A DNA stretch of 64,000 bases from Apostichopus japonicus (GCF_037975245.1 NC_092561.1:6702501-6766500), one strand, 5' to 3'; shown: positions 24,624-34,375, counted from the stretch's first letter. Notes: a model not told the origin generated them from the sequence alone. Numbers and translations are program-made.

Positions 24624-25846
24624 TTTTTACTGTATAAAGCAGTTAGCAAAAATAATGTGGCACACTCAAATATAATTTTGTGAAACACTTATTTCAAAGG
24701 TCACAGATCCTCTTCCCTATCAACAACATTCAGGCTCAAATATGGATTTGTAGGCCAAAACAAAAATTGGAAAAAAATCTATCAATTGAATTGTCATTAA
24801 ACTTCTCTGTGGGATGCCCTTTCCGACAAATTTAATTATCTTACATGCAGACTATCAAAACAGCAAAAATTGATCATCCCCCCCCCCCCTGAAAAATCAA
24901 TGAATGATTTTTAATGCAAGTATATTGGTTATCCAAAGGGCAACCTCATGGTGTGGGATAGAGGTTTTCCTACCTCGGCTACTCAAAGAATCATCAAAGA
25001 GCTCTGTTTTTGAATAGCTGTAAAGAACATCGATTGCTTAAGAGGATACACCAGTGAAACATTATTTATTTTGGACTGTTGAAAGAAGACCGCATTTAAC
25101 CTATAAAAGTATCCTGGTGAAATTTTCCTGTTTAAAATCATCTTTGAGATATTGGTGATTGCAAAATAAACTGCTTATAAATGTAAGTGAACTTGAAGCA
25201 AACAGGTGTGATGTCGTCGTTGCACATTGACAGCAAACTGTTTTATTTTGCTTTTTGCTAATTTGTTCCAATTTCTTCTTTTCGACTGTGGATCGGCTAG
25301 GGTCCCCAGTTTGGCTAAAGGGGATGTGAGGTTATCAATTCCTCAATGACTGTAGTGTATTCATATTCATAAATATGCCAATTTGAAAGAAGGAAAATTG
25401 GATCTATTATTTTGCAGAAAAATTTGAAAGTGTACCTCCATGACATCACACAGCTGTATGGAGGCATCAGTCCTATACTAAAGTATCAGCTTACATTTGT
25501 ATGGAGGCATCAGTCCTAAACTACAGTAAAGTATCGGCTTACATTTGTATGAAGGCATCAGTCCTAAACTAAAGTATCAGCTTACATTTGTATGGGGACA
25601 AGCCTTCCCTTGAAGGTACTCCTTTCGGTTGGCCCTCTTGTCCAATTTGGTCCATAACGACTTGGCCTTCCACGAAATCACCTTGGACTTTAACGAGGTG
25701 TAAAACGTCTGGTGGTTGACGAAAGGTTTCACCTCGGTGTGCTCGCAGAGGGCCAGGAATGACGAGTAGATACCCTTGAAGGTCTTCGCAGCCACAAATT
25801 CGTCGAAGAGCTTTGAAGTGGCATCTTGGGAGCTTTTGTCTGGCAT
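6164..25846 (-). CDS. MICAL: MICAL-family actin-oxidising flavoprotein monooxygenase (17 coding exons; whole-gene span)
   Basis: MICAL proteins are cytosolic FAD/NADPH monooxygenases that oxidise methionines of F-actin and disassemble filaments downstream of semaphorin-plexin signalling. Coding segments on the minus strand, in order: 25846-25586, 24122-23915, 21391-21272, 20570-20469, 19849-19593, 18493-18236, 17366-17030, 16323-16176, 15519-15314, 14557-14349, 13771-13580, 12730-12538, 11692-11432, 11006-10892, 10287-10169, 9100-7145, 6396-6164. All borders are AG/GT and all phases match, giving 1,724 residues plus stop. Visible motifs: GAGPCG (residues 92-97), GADG (221-224), GD followed by PFWPTG (397-408), CH domain (515-625), LIM zinc ligands (780-838), long disordered tail. 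The family's C-terminal bMERB domain is not seen. Coding DNA is clearly richer in GC than the introns (425-2,523 bp). Orthology to a particular vertebrate MICAL is not claimed; the ADG motif is more like MICAL2/3 than MICAL1. Family assignment is very sure; the 3' end is not. Confidence 0.95.
7145..9100 (-). CDS. MICAL: MICAL large exon, disordered Ser/Pro-rich tail
   Basis: A single 1,956-bp exon coding for residues 996-1647. It begins with an acidic run ([17 protein letters not shown]), then low-complexity sequence rich in Ser, Pro, Asp and Arg. A proline-rich block ([19 protein letters not shown]) could bind SH3 domains. Two lysine-rich basic blocks follow near 1530-1580, each near a repeated YSVMDGE / YAVLDGE motif. 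Acceptor ATCCCAG, donor ATGA|GTAAGT (GT at 7144). Its GC-rich composition stands out from the introns. Several long antisense reading frames here are shadows. Confidence 0.92.
9158..9312. repeat. Intronic direct repeat, copy 1
   Basis: About 155 bp closely matching 10498-10655 in the same orientation. Shared landmarks are GGGATGAGC, AGGCTCCAGTTTGC, GCTACAGTGTGTTAGGATAA and AGAAAAGAAATCACAG. It lies in the intron next to the large exon, so the two copies bracket the exon at 10169-10287. Confidence 0.85.
10169..10287 (-). CDS. MICAL: MICAL exon, acidic segment
   Basis: Codes for residues 956-995, with the helix [20 protein letters not shown] between acidic flanks. Acceptor ACGTAG, donor CAG|GTAAAA. 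The length (119 bp) is not a multiple of three, so skipping this exon would break the frame. It lies between two copies of an intronic direct repeat (9158-9312 and 10498-10655). Confidence 0.88.
10498..10655. repeat. Intronic direct repeat, copy 2
   Basis: Partner of 9158-9312, with an added run of A after GGGGT. It is unclear whether this is a local duplication or two insertions of a dispersed element; no terminal repeats or tRNA-like head are visible. Confidence 0.85.
10892..11006 (-). CDS. MICAL: MICAL exon, acidic segment
   Basis: Codes for residues 918-955: [19 protein letters not shown], then an almost pure Asp/Glu tail. Vertebrate MICAL3 also has a Glu-rich stretch after the LIM domain. 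Acceptor TTTATAG, donor GA|GTAAGC, phase 2 on exit. Confidence 0.88.
11141..11396 (+). mobile_element. tRNA-derived SINE, family A
   Basis: Starts with a tRNA-like head. Box A TGGCCGAGTGG is at 11146-11156 and a box-B-like GGTTTCGATACC at 11209-11220. A body with the landmarks GGTGGGTTTTTCATCC and TGGAAGCCACC follows. The same body occurs inverted at 14775-15046 and 57335-57600. It sits in a MICAL intron, antisense to the gene. Confidence 0.88.
11432..11692 (-). CDS. MICAL: MICAL exon, LIM domain end and charged coiled segment
   Basis: Codes for residues 831-917. GKFYCRLHF supplies the last LIM ligands C835 and H838. A Glu/Arg/Lys-rich, probably helical run of about 30 residues follows, then a Pro/Ser-rich stretch ([19 protein letters not shown]). 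Acceptor TCTCAG, donor G|GTAAGA, phase 1 to phase 1. Confidence 0.92.
11805..12352. repeat. C-rich minisatellite (CCCTCAAATTACTTTCCCC-type units)
   Basis: Some 26 imperfect units of 18-22 bp fill most of the 845-bp intron between exons 12538 and 11692. Each unit has the form CCCTCAAATTACTTTCCCC. Units near 11930-12060 are the most uniform; the flanks are more diverged. A long apparent reading frame here is only the repeat read through. Confidence 0.95.
12538..12730 (-). CDS. MICAL: MICAL exon, LIM domain first part
   Basis: Codes for residues 767-830. Zinc ligands C780, C783, H801, C804, C807 and C810 follow LIM spacing (C-x2-C-x17-H-x2-C-x2-C-x2-C). The MICAL-typical [20 protein letters not shown] is present. 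The second finger is completed by the next exon. Acceptor TTTTTTAG, donor ACAG|GTACGT, phase 1 on exit. Confidence 0.94.
13580..13771 (-). CDS. MICAL: MICAL exon, linker before the LIM domain
   Basis: Codes for residues 703-766, starting [14 protein letters not shown] and containing [13 protein letters not shown], a short helix that recurs just ahead of the LIM domain in the family. The exon is exactly 64 codons in phase 0. The acceptor has a T-run and CCAG; the donor is AAT|GTGAGT. Confidence 0.9.
14021..14335 (+). mobile_element. tRNA-derived SINE with conserved central domain (family B)
   Basis: Perfect Pol III signals: box A TGGCCAATTGG at 14031-14041 and box B GGTTCGATTCC at 14075-14085. 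A body shared with 53440-53776 follows (GTCCTTGGG, GGAGGGATTGT, ATTGACCAGGG). The tail contains GTAAAGCGCTTTGAGACC and GCGCTATATAAA, a 3' end known from animal SINEs mobilised by LINEs. It lies in a MICAL intron, ending just before the exon at 14349. Confidence 0.9.
14349..14557 (-). CDS. MICAL: MICAL exon, basic linker between CH and LIM domains
   Basis: Codes for residues 633-702. It contains a strongly basic run ([13 protein letters not shown]) that looks like a nuclear localisation signal, as MICAL2 has in a similar place. That role is inference. Acceptor ATCACAG, donor AAA|GTAGGT, phase 0 on exit. Confidence 0.9.
14775..15046 (-). mobile_element. tRNA-derived SINE, family A, truncated head
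   Basis: Inverted copy of the element at 11141. A perfect box B (GGTTCGATACC on the minus strand) is at 14985-14995. The box A region is missing; instead the sequence runs into a short segment (about 15026-15075) that resembles 60671-60720. It lies in a MICAL intron. Confidence 0.85.
15314..15519 (-). CDS. MICAL: MICAL exon, calponin-homology domain second half
   Basis: Codes for residues 564-632: [20 protein letters not shown], then [17 protein letters not shown], and [19 protein letters not shown]. These are the C-terminal helices of the CH domain. Acceptor CCTTCAG, donor C|GTAAGT, phase 1 on exit. Confidence 0.94.
16176..16323 (-). CDS. MICAL: MICAL exon, calponin-homology domain first half
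   Basis: Codes for about residues 515-563. The motifs [28 protein letters not shown] and IIHRYRPQL match helices of a CH domain, including the SWRNGLA core of the actin-binding-like fold. Acceptor ATCTTAG, donor AAT|GTAAGA, leaves in phase 2. Confidence 0.94.
17030..17366 (-). CDS. MICAL: MICAL exon, end of the monooxygenase domain
   Basis: Codes for residues 403-514, beginning [20 protein letters not shown]; the tryptophan (W405) corresponds to the active-site Trp next to the flavin in mouse MICAL1 (family knowledge). It continues through [24 protein letters not shown] and VLHLYD, then a basic linker. The donor is CAG|GTCCGA, weak after the GT, but it is the site that restores phase 1 with the next exon. 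Confidence 0.92.
18236..18493 (-). CDS. MICAL: MICAL monooxygenase exon with GD motif
   Basis: Codes for residues 317-402: [10 protein letters not shown], a helix with [17 protein letters not shown], and ending in [12 protein letters not shown]. The GD motif (397-398) contacts the FAD ribose in this fold. Acceptor GCTCTAG, donor GAG|GTAAGG. The exon is exactly 86 codons in phase 0. Confidence 0.95.
18634..18665. repeat. ATT trinucleotide microsatellite
   Basis: About ten TAT/ATT units in a MICAL intron. Confidence 0.85.
19292..19525 (-). mobile_element. tRNA-derived SINE, family C, with TATG tail
   Basis: Matches 31013-31262 over its body: AGCAGGAA, CGCGAAGAAGCC, TTGGCTTATCAAAGC, GACCGAAGTCAG. 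The tail is a TATG microsatellite at the left. A box-B-like sequence is near 19478-19488; the box A end is degraded. It lies in a MICAL intron. Confidence 0.85.
19593..19849 (-). CDS. MICAL: MICAL monooxygenase exon (central part)
   Basis: Codes for residues 231-316. Recognisable family stretches are [45 protein letters not shown] and [14 protein letters not shown]. Acceptor CTCACAG, donor GAA|GTAAGA, leaves in phase 0. Confidence 0.95.
19923..20053. repeat. AAAATCAT-type simple tandem repeat
   Basis: Repeated AAAATCATGAAAATCATAA units of about 18-19 bp that decay to the right. Intronic. Confidence 0.88.
20469..20570 (-). CDS. MICAL: MICAL exon with the second FAD-contact (ADG) motif
   Basis: Codes for residues 197-230. 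The run [17 protein letters not shown] contains the DG motif (D223-G224) typical of flavoprotein hydroxylases. Acceptor TTTTTCAG, donor G|GTTGAG, phase 1 on both sides. Confidence 0.93.
21272..21391 (-). CDS. MICAL: MICAL monooxygenase exon
   Basis: Codes for residues 157-196, starting with the conserved [20 protein letters not shown] stretch of the monooxygenase fold and ending in a Glu/Pro-rich surface loop ([11 protein letters not shown]). The acceptor is a T-run plus CAG; the donor A|GTGAGT is at 21271. Entry and exit are both phase 1. Confidence 0.94.
22554..22957. mobile_element. MITE with TTAA target duplication
   Basis: Terminal inverted repeats start GGCCCGGTCACACT, and both ends then reach a shared A/T-rich TTTTTATCGG-like stretch. 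TTAA lies directly outside each end (22550-22553 and 22958-22961). The length is 404 bp with no coding capacity. A TTAA duplication fits piggyBac- or Kolobok-type transposases; the choice between them is open. It lies in the largest MICAL intron (2,523 bp). Confidence 0.88.
23731..23858. repeat. Two-copy tandem duplication, 64-bp unit
   Basis: The unit beginning ATCTTCTGGATTTTAGAGAG is repeated with period 64 (second copy from 23795). It is intronic, just downstream (in transcription) of the exon at 23915. Confidence 0.92.
23915..24122 (-). CDS. MICAL: MICAL exon with FAD-binding GxGxxG motif
   Basis: Codes for residues 88-156. The Rossmann dinucleotide-binding motif GAGPCG is at 92-97, the acidic partner is in VEKR (E115), and the family signature [11 protein letters not shown] is at 121-131, followed by [11 protein letters not shown]. 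Acceptor CCTCAG|GTT, donor ATCA|GTAAG, ends in phase 1. All key flavin-binding glycines are present, so the enzyme is expected to bind FAD. Confidence 0.95.
24505..24623. repeat. TA dinucleotide microsatellite
   Basis: About 120 bp of TA with few interruptions, in the first coding intron of MICAL. Apparent reading frames of Ile/Tyr on both strands are artefacts of this repeat. Confidence 0.95.
25456..25600. repeat. Tandem duplication including a MICAL splice donor
   Basis: A unit of 42-48 bp (TGTATGGAGGCATCAGTCC ... CAGCTTACATT) begins at 25456, 25498 and 25546, and partly again at the exon edge, 25589. Each unit carries the minus-strand sequence AAT|GTAAGC, identical to the genuine donor at 25585-25584. 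Decoy donors therefore lie at about 25542 and 25494. Confidence 0.9.
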
Positions 25847-25859
25847 GTTGGAGAGATGC
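25586..25859 (-). CDS. MICAL: MICAL first coding exon (start codon, N-terminal helical part)
   Basis: The acceptor TTTACAG sits at 25860 and upward, followed by 13 nt of 5' UTR and the ATG at 25846-25844. This codes for residues 1-87, with the MICAL N-terminal motifs [28 protein letters not shown] and GKAC. The ATG was chosen because the protein start then has the usual family length before the FAD motif. The frame stays open for the few bases upstream in this exon, so a start in an unseen earlier exon is possible but unlikely. The exon ends in phase 0 with donor AAT|GTAAGC (GT at 25585-25584). That donor sits inside a tandem duplication (see 25456-25600). Non-coding 5' exons and the promoter must lie to the right; I could not identify them. 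Confidence 0.93.
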
Positions 25860-27540
25860 CTGTAAACTGGTCACCCTGCCATTACAAAATCTGCCAAGAA
25901 ATCAGAGAAAAAAATTGTTACTCCACGAGTTTGTGACAGAAGGCTAGGGTGTTTGCATTGAGCTTTGTTTCAATGAACCACACAGTGCCCTGTAGAAAGG
26001 AAACAGTCCCATCTAGACAAAATTTCCAATAATGAAAAAAAAATGTGGATATTTTGTGTCAGTTTTTGTCTAATCTGAATGAGATTTATTAACAGTTCTA
26101 ATGGAAGAAAGTCATTAGGCAACAAAGGTGTCAGAATGGGGTGAAAATTATAAATGTTACTGAATTTACCTATTACATTTGATGATCATGTTTGAATGCA
26201 CAAAACCTTGGTGTGTCTTAGTCTAACACTATAAACTTAAATACCCTACAGTAGGTATGTTTGGTAAACTTCCTGCAAATTACAGTAACAATGAAACAAG
26301 TTATTGAGCATTTAGCCATTGCACTTTTTGCACATTATTTAAAATATAAGTACTGTTTCCAAGTGGGGGTAGGCCAAAATGGACTCTGTAACATTCAATT
26401 TATGTTAGAGAGTTTATTTGTGTACTTGAGACATATGCAGGGAATAATTTATCCGGTATTTGCATTGCAAAATTATATACAAAATGTTCAAAGTGATACA
26501 CAAGTGCAACTTAGGTGCATAGCAGTTTTTCAATTGTACACAGAAACCATAATATTTTAAAAGAGATCAAATTTACAACTTTCAAAACTACGACACTAGA
26601 GTTTATTCTGTTATGTATTTTTGCTCCATCACCAGTAACTCTCCAACCCTGACCAAGTGACCTTCCCTTCTCCCCTCCCCCCCCCACAACAATCACATCC
26701 CATCCATCCACAACACCATCCCAAAAGGACAAAATCTCACAATAAAAAACTTCCACTTTACTTTGCATATACAGTAGCTACTGTGTACAGATACACCAAG
26801 TTGATTTAATGCAATTTCATAAAAGGCAAACACCTATGAAAAGAAGCAACTTTCAAAAAACTGCAATAAATTCCTTTCGCAAGGTAATAAAAGCATTAAT
26901 CCAAACAACACCAGCTGTTATTGAATGTAAAATTGATTTGACTAGCTGCACTGTAAATATCACCCGATATAGATAGGGCTATGCAAATGCCTGCAATATA
27001 AAATATCAACTAACTGAACTGTTATGCACATGAACTTGACGATAAGGCCAACTACTGTACTGGTCTCGTACTACGTTCATTATATATAATAATCCTTTGA
27101 CGAAAGAAAAAGAACAGTCACAGCTGATACACTGTATAATACACGTGTGCAGAAAGAAGAAAAAAAGTTAAAAAACCATAGAAAATACTATTAAACCGCA
27201 TCTAGAGGGAAGAATCACTTGGATGTACACTACAGTAGTAATACTATGCATCGCTGCACATCTTTTATTGACAGTTCGGGTTTTACAGGCCTGTCACTGT
27301 CAGTTAGGTAAGGGGCTTAAAACAAGTCTCTGGAAATCCTTGCCACAGAATCCCATTAAAAACTCATTTACAACAATCTTTAAAAGCCGGCCGATTTGTA
27401 AGTTTGGCATGATCATACCATACACTCGTACAGCGAGTTGTAGGTAGGTTTTGGGAGTCATCGTTCGAGTGAATTTATTCCAACTGTGAACAGAGCATTT
27501 CGACAATTTACTGAAGCAGGCTTGGATAGAGTCGAGATTA

Positions 27541-27769
27541 TGCTATGTTTACCGGCTAAAATTATGCTAACTGGATAGAGGCAATATCAGGCTATATTTA
27601 CTGGCTAAATTATGCTAACTGGATAGAGGCAAGATCAGGCTATATTTATTGGCTAAATTATGCTCACTGGATAGAGTCCAAATTCGCTATATACTGGTTA
27701 ATTAAGATATGCTAACTGGATAAGGGCAAGATCAGGTTATATTTACTGGCTAAATTATGCTAACTGGAT
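27541..27769. repeat. Tandem repeat, about 48-bp unit, about five copies
   Basis: Units contain TTTACTGGCTAAATTATGC and TAACTGGATAGAGGCAAGAT. Spacing between equivalent points is 48, 48 and about 50 bp. The TTTACTGGCTAA core also appears singly near 30240 and, inverted, near 60100. Confidence 0.9.
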
Positions 27770-30700
27770 TCCTCCATTTGCTAGTAGTAAAGAAAAGTCT
27801 GCCCTGTATATTTTCTGCCAGTGCAAAACAAATGTTCCTTTTATATTAATCCAACAGAAAAAAAATGCAAGTGGGACTTGATTTTAACCAATAAGATCTA
27901 TTAAGCACGTGACATTTTTGAGCCAAGTGCAGGGCTAAAAATTCTAACTTCTAGGCCTGCTGAAGATAATATGCTACAAAGTGCTGCCGATAGTGGTTAA
28001 AAATGGTTATTAATTATTATTTTAGGTAACACAGCTTCATGGGGAGGGGACAATATGTTGGGGTTTGGTAATTAAGAATGTACAGTATATTAAATAGATA
28101 TGTTGCTAGCAATCAAAGCCATCTCCTTTCTATTTCTCTATTCATTTTTTTTAAAAAGAAAACACAATCTTAACAAATTCTGCACTTTATGTATACACAA
28201 CTGTTTTTTTTTTTCAGAATCGTTCTGTTTCAGACTGATTTACAGAGCTTAAGCTGTCATCTGTGTGAAATTTGGCAACTGAATCCCATAAAAAGTCATA
28301 AATGCCAATCCTTGAAAGGCCATCGTTAATTTGGCTTTATAGACCCTGTACTCTAGGAAGTTGCAAGCAGGAGTTGCCATTCAAATATAGATTATTTATA
28401 AGTACTGTGGAACAGACTACATAACTGGCAGTATACTGAAACTACAGTAGTACTGATACAATACAAAATACAGCGTAAGAGCTATCATGGTCAAAAATTA
28501 TAATTTGTAATGATATTACTCATGTATGCAACACGGTCGAGGGAACGGGAAAAACCAAAAATTCAATGCAATTGTAAATATATGGGGGTGCAGGGGGTGA
28601 CGTTCAGTACTATAAAGCATATATAAATTATGTAGCTAGCACCCTTTTCTTAGTACTTTTTTGTGTGTATAAAAGTGATAAAAGAAAGTACTACCAGTTA
28701 ACAAATTTATGCTGCAAAGGAGTTTTCGAATCTTTCTGTTTCAAAACTACAGTAATTAACAGAGCCAGGTCTATTTTAACTTAACCCTAGAGTCTCAGAT
28801 TTCACAGAATAGTTTACCCAAGATAGCATATAAAAGATACCAGCCAACTTGCTATATTACAAAGTTGCATATATACATATGTATGCATATATATATATAT
28901 ATATCCATACCAGTTTTTGTACACAGAAACCAAAAAGTATTTTATAAGAGGATAAAAAATGCAATGCATAATTTAAAACTTAAAACTATTCCAAGGAATT
29001 GTTGCCAAAATCTTTCTACAGAGTATAAATTTTACCAGCTTACCTTTAGTCTGAAGATGGAAAAAAAAGAGTTTAAAAAAAAATAGGTCTTCTTTAAGTT
29101 CAGCTGTGTACCTCTGTTAACGACATGTACAAACTGCCCGACTTGAATACAGAATGAAAAAGTCAAGATCTCGATGTTTCGTTAAAACCTTAAAAACGGT
29201 TGGCAATTTTCAACTTCTAGGATCAGAGTACTGTACTTTGAAAGCTTTCTTCACGTTGTCAACCGGTCTGCTGCTTCTGACAGGAGACTAATCTTGATTC
29301 TCTTTTTATATCAAAGATTTCTAAACTCTAACCAAAGATCATAAAATTAATACCATTCAATAGGTACTTTTTTTGTTTCACTTGCATGTACCTCATTTCC
29401 TGTAAAGGGTACTTTTGTGGTAGGACCCGGTTTCCTGGGAAAAGTCTGTGACATCATTCAGATTTCAGATCTGAGTCACTCCAGCAGTGCAGTAAGGATA
29501 TTTGTATACACTATGAACCCTCCTAACAAACAGGAGACACACACTTGTTTACATAAATAATCTTGACCTTTGCCCTCAAATACAGTTTTTTTTTTTTTTA
29601 GCCTTCTATTTGAATCATTTTGTGAGTTGGTATGTACATATGTGTTTACAGTAATGAGCATGGACGATTACTTGTATTAATCTGGACACTGTTGCAAAGT
29701 TCAAACATCAGCCCAATAAAACTTGTCCAGAGTTTAAATATTTGATTTTCAAACGATGCCGCTACAATTTTCAAAGTGGTAAAACGACAATAAAAACAAC
29801 TTGTTCGCATGTCAGTAAAGTGATAACGATTTTTTAAACTCATGATTCCAATTAGTAAAATTTTACCAGTGTTAAAATTAAGGGATTCCATCCTTTCAAA
29901 AGTGAAAGAATTAATTCAAAATGTTTCTCCATTTCACAACAGTTTCAAAATTTATGTGCAAGCAGTATGAAGGAGAAGTTGAGAGAATCCTGTTTAATTA
30001 ACTAATACTCTATAATTAATATTGACGATAACAAACGTCTGCAAACATGTCACCTGTGAGTTTTAATGACTCAAAGTACGAAGATTGTTTAAGTTCCTCA
30101 GATAACGGAACACATGCTGCGGCGTTGACGTCAATGGTTTACATAGATCTGCGATTACAGCACGTAAGCTACACACTACACATTAAAAACATTAATGTTC
30201 ACAGTTGAGCCTATTACCAACAGGCCTCGAAATTTGGAATATTTACTGGCTAAGTGCCAGTGAGTTTTGCCTTAATTTGCAAGTAGAAAAAAAGGTGCAG
30301 GCAGTTTTTGCCAGCTTAAAATTACTCTTGGTATTTATGTCAGGCAAATGAATGAGCATGATTTCATTGCCTAACATAAGCACTATATTGTTGCTTATCA
30401 TTACTAAAATATTGTTACTGTTGAACTATTATTGGGCTGTTCTCAAAACTCAAGAGTCTGTACAGTAACCTGATGTGCTATAATTCAGGGTAATGTCAGG
30501 GAGCAGTGACATTTTTTTGTTTCCTGAAAGGGAAAATATGGAGTCACTCTTACCGATCTTGCAAACTTGTAAGGGAACCGCAGATTGCAAAGTCAGGTAA
30601 TTACTATAACGCTGATCGCAAAGTGGGCAATTACAAAATCAATTAGATTCCTCCATCACCACATCATGCAGAAACGTTGTACTCAAAGCCGAAGCCAAAT

Positions 30701-31012
30701 TAATCAGGTCACACATCAGGAGTCTATTCATGCTAAGTTCTTTAATCCCTATTTCCTTTCAGGAGACATTTCATAATGTAGGTTTGATTTAAGCAAGTGG
30801 TTAAAACCATGTAAAATTCTCTTCTAACAAAAAAATTAAACACCCATAATTGACATAAATTAATTAACATAACATAATAAGATAATTGAAAGGTGGTCAA
30901 TTGATGTTCCAATCTTAGCAGGTTTTATGGGACTCAAAGGAATATTCTGGTAGCTGAAATCGATTGCATAACAAATTGGAGGAATTTTTCTCGGTCAACA
31001 CCACACCCATAT

Positions 31013-31262
31013 TGTATGTATTTGTATGTATGTATTTTAGATCCTCCTACCAGCAGGAACTCGCGAAGAAGCCTCATTGGCTTATCAAAGCCGCAAGTTG
31101 ACCGAAGTCAGCCTCTTAGATTCATATTTAACGTCAATGATTATGAATTGTCAACAACTCTGTAACTGGACGACATACAATAATCTTCGAGTGACTCGAA
31201 CTCGGGACCATATAATTGAAAGGCACCGGCGTTAACCACTGAGCTAACACTCCTGAGAGTGC
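31013..31262 (-). mobile_element. tRNA-derived SINE, family C, complete head
   Basis: On the minus strand it begins with a tRNA-like head. Box A TTAGCTCAGTGG is at 31248-31237, and box B GAGTTCGAGTC at 31203-31193. It ends in a TATG/TATTTG tail at 31013-31040. Same family as 19292-19525, but the better preserved copy. Confidence 0.9.
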
Positions 31263-34200
31263 ATATAATGTAAGGCAAAGATATTTTCAAGACCTCACGA
31301 TATTCTGCGAATGCGTCTGGCAACAGCTCGGTGTGACTGACGTCATCACAGCCATTAAGCAGAACTTTACAGAATTCTTTACTTTCTCTATAATATAATT
31401 AAATGAATTAAATGATAACTCAATTATCCACAGAGGAAAGTATCATTTTTGAGTGACAGTTCAATTACAGAGAACATTGACAGCTAGGCCAAAATTGTAA
31501 ATTGTATCACATTACAAAGTTAACTTCAGAAGATGAATAGAATAAGGCGGGAAAACTATTAAAGAATATCTCTAAAATGACATCATCATCAAGCATATGC
31601 TATGATCCACTTTTTCAATTAACCATATCTTAGAGTTTAGGGACAAGAAATTAAGGATGGGCTTCCAACTACTGATTCGGAAAGAGGTGTAAGTGGGCAG
31701 TGCCCAGGGAGCGAGGGCGCAATGCTTAAACATTTCCAGTATGTACAGTAGTTAGGTACTTGGGAAAGCGCAGATGTGGAGTGGGAGACAGACTAGGTGC
31801 AAAGTAAATTACTCTGTAAACGTTATGAAATAAATCACTGTGTAAAGGTTTCTCTGTATGTAAGAAAAGTGTTACGTTGTCTGCCAATGGATTTATCGTT
31901 TTTTGGTGTTTTTTTTCCATTCATTTATTTATTTCCAATAATAACATATTGTACAGAATTATCATAGACCAAAGAACAGTGAGCATATATTAATACTGTA
32001 CAAAAAATATTTACATGCGTGCGTACTGTGTTATCTTTAATTACAGTAGGTCTACACTATTGTAGGTTTTTTGTATGGGAAAAGGAGAAAAACAGCAAAA
32101 GTGCAATACTTAATAAGTTCTTCTCAAGAATATCTTCTGGAAAGAACTATAATTATACATACCTGTACACACATGTAAAGAAATTGTACACTGATAACAA
32201 ATATTACAACATTTGAGGGTGGGATGAAAAAGAAAGGGCGGGGGGGGGGGGGAAGAAAAAGAGAAAGAATAAGGCAATTAAACACTTATAGTAAATATCA
32301 ATAACTGTATAGTTTCTTAGGGAATGCAAAAAAAATTTGTTTGAAGTTTAATTTTTTTTTCAAAATAGGTATACAGTTATAATTTTTAATATAATCATCA
32401 AATGAATTCTATAGTTTGATACCTGAAGTATAGAACAGGAAATTTAGTTGTATTTTTGTCCTTGTTCTTACATATGTTTAGTATAATTTTTTTTATTATT
32501 ATAATATAATTTGAATTACTAAAGAGAAAATATTTGCAAGGAAGGTTGAATTATTCCCTTTAATGGACTTCAAAAGAAGATATTATTTCACTTTTTTTCC
32601 CCCTTTTATACTTAAAACTAATCTTTTTTTTTACTTTCAGATTTTAACCCACACATTTTGTGCCGTTATATAAGATCTGGACGGTCACATCATGTGTGTG
32701 TAATAGGTACAGTTACAAACCAATATGCTATTGACTGGCAGTTTATATAATTTAACCAGACCCAGGATCTGGTGATTCATCTCTGAGTTCTAACTGAATA
32801 ATTTACTCTGAGTGGCGAACAAACAAGTGTTGCTAATAAAATTATTAGAGCCTATATAAAGCTAGACTGCTACTTCACTTTCAATAAACCTCTAACATTT
32901 CAGTAAATTCTGTTTATGATATAACAATAAAATGAGTAATACTTTTACTGGCAGCCAGGTTTAATATGACCATGAGGTCACTGCTAAGTCTCCCAGGGAT
33001 ACAAGGGAGGGGTGTGTATGGGAGAGGGGTGTGTATGGGAGAGGGGTGTAAGGGGGAGGAAGTGAAGGAGGAATCAACAACTGCTATGTACTTTGTCAGT
33101 ACTATATGTTTTCTCAGTTAGTGTTTTCTGCTCAATAAAAAAATTAAAAAACTGACAAGGGCTTTTAGGTGCAAGGCTTCCTCTCCTCCTCCCATGTACC
33201 CGGCCTGATTCACCTAAATTCAATTGCCAGGGCCAAGTGGCATTCAAACCACATCTAGATGCCAGTGCTACCCAAAAGACCCACCCACTCTACAACCAGT
33301 AACACCCACCACTTATAATGTAACATATATGCTTCGGATTGTCCTAAGGCTAAAAGCATTACTCAACAGTCTCCACCCTCCCCACCCATTGCCCCATCTC
33401 CCACCCATCCCCCTCCCCCACCACCATTCTTCTGAATGCTTAGACACTTGGTTTTAAACAAGCCAAGAGGTACTGTAGATTGAAGCAGTGACTGGTGAAA
33501 ACTAACTCCCTCATGGATGACATATATATTTTGTACAGTAGCTGGATCACATTCTCGTAATGTGCTGTCGTAGGCGATACGAAACAGTGTACAAGACTGC
33601 ATAAACAAAAAAATAATTCAGATGTTTCAAATGAATGATTGAGAATTATTGTTTACTATAAAATGGTCCAAAACTTGAGTCATCGAATGGTGACTAACTC
33701 TTCTAGAAACACTTCTTCTGAGAAGCTGCAACCAATGAAACTGTTTTTAATTCACAGTTGTCAGTGATCCAAAGTTTACTAAAAAATTCCTTGGAAGTTA
33801 ATGTATACATGTTTTTGGGAGAATAACGGATATTTAATTAACGTCTTTTAAATACAATGTGGTCACAGGTTGTCAAAGCACGGGCTTCCCTAGAACTTCT
33901 ATTCTTGTTTAATAATTTCTACAAAAAAAAAGAGTACACACATTTACTGTGTTACCTAGAACTCCCATGTATACATACACACTGTCCTACACAGGGCAAA
34001 TGCTTTTAGGCTTTCCATCAAAGTTGGGAACTATACCCTATTCAGTATTGTGGCAAAAACCACACAGGTGTGGGTTTTCTTCTCAAAAAATCAATAAATT
34101 TCTCCATCATGATGAAAAGAGTCATAAAACAAACCAGAATCAACAAAAACACTAGTTTATCAAAACAATAACTTTTCCTGTTATTTGCAGGTTTCTTAAA

Positions 34201-34375
34201 AGTTTGTGGACCTGTGACTCATATTTTTTTTGCAGAATAATTCAAACCTACAGTATATGGGACATTACTCCTGTCCGTCCACGAAACATGTGACTAAAAA
34301 TAAATAAAACCTTGGAGGAGAAAGAAGACAAGGGGGAGGGAAAGGGAAAGGGTAGAGGAAGGGGGGGTGATGGGA

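Larger units (their letters stand above)
25864..34375. other. AT-rich region upstream of the MICAL coding start, no gene seen
   Basis: No exon with recognisable protein similarity on either strand. MICAL 5' UTR exons and promoter are expected here or further right, but no TATA-initiator pair or CpG-rich block stands out. It contains the 48-bp tandem repeat at 27541, a SINE at 31013 and microsatellites. Confidence 0.55.

Noticed and set aside
24368-24688. Ile/Tyr-rich frames on both strands
   Set aside because: Translation of a TA microsatellite.
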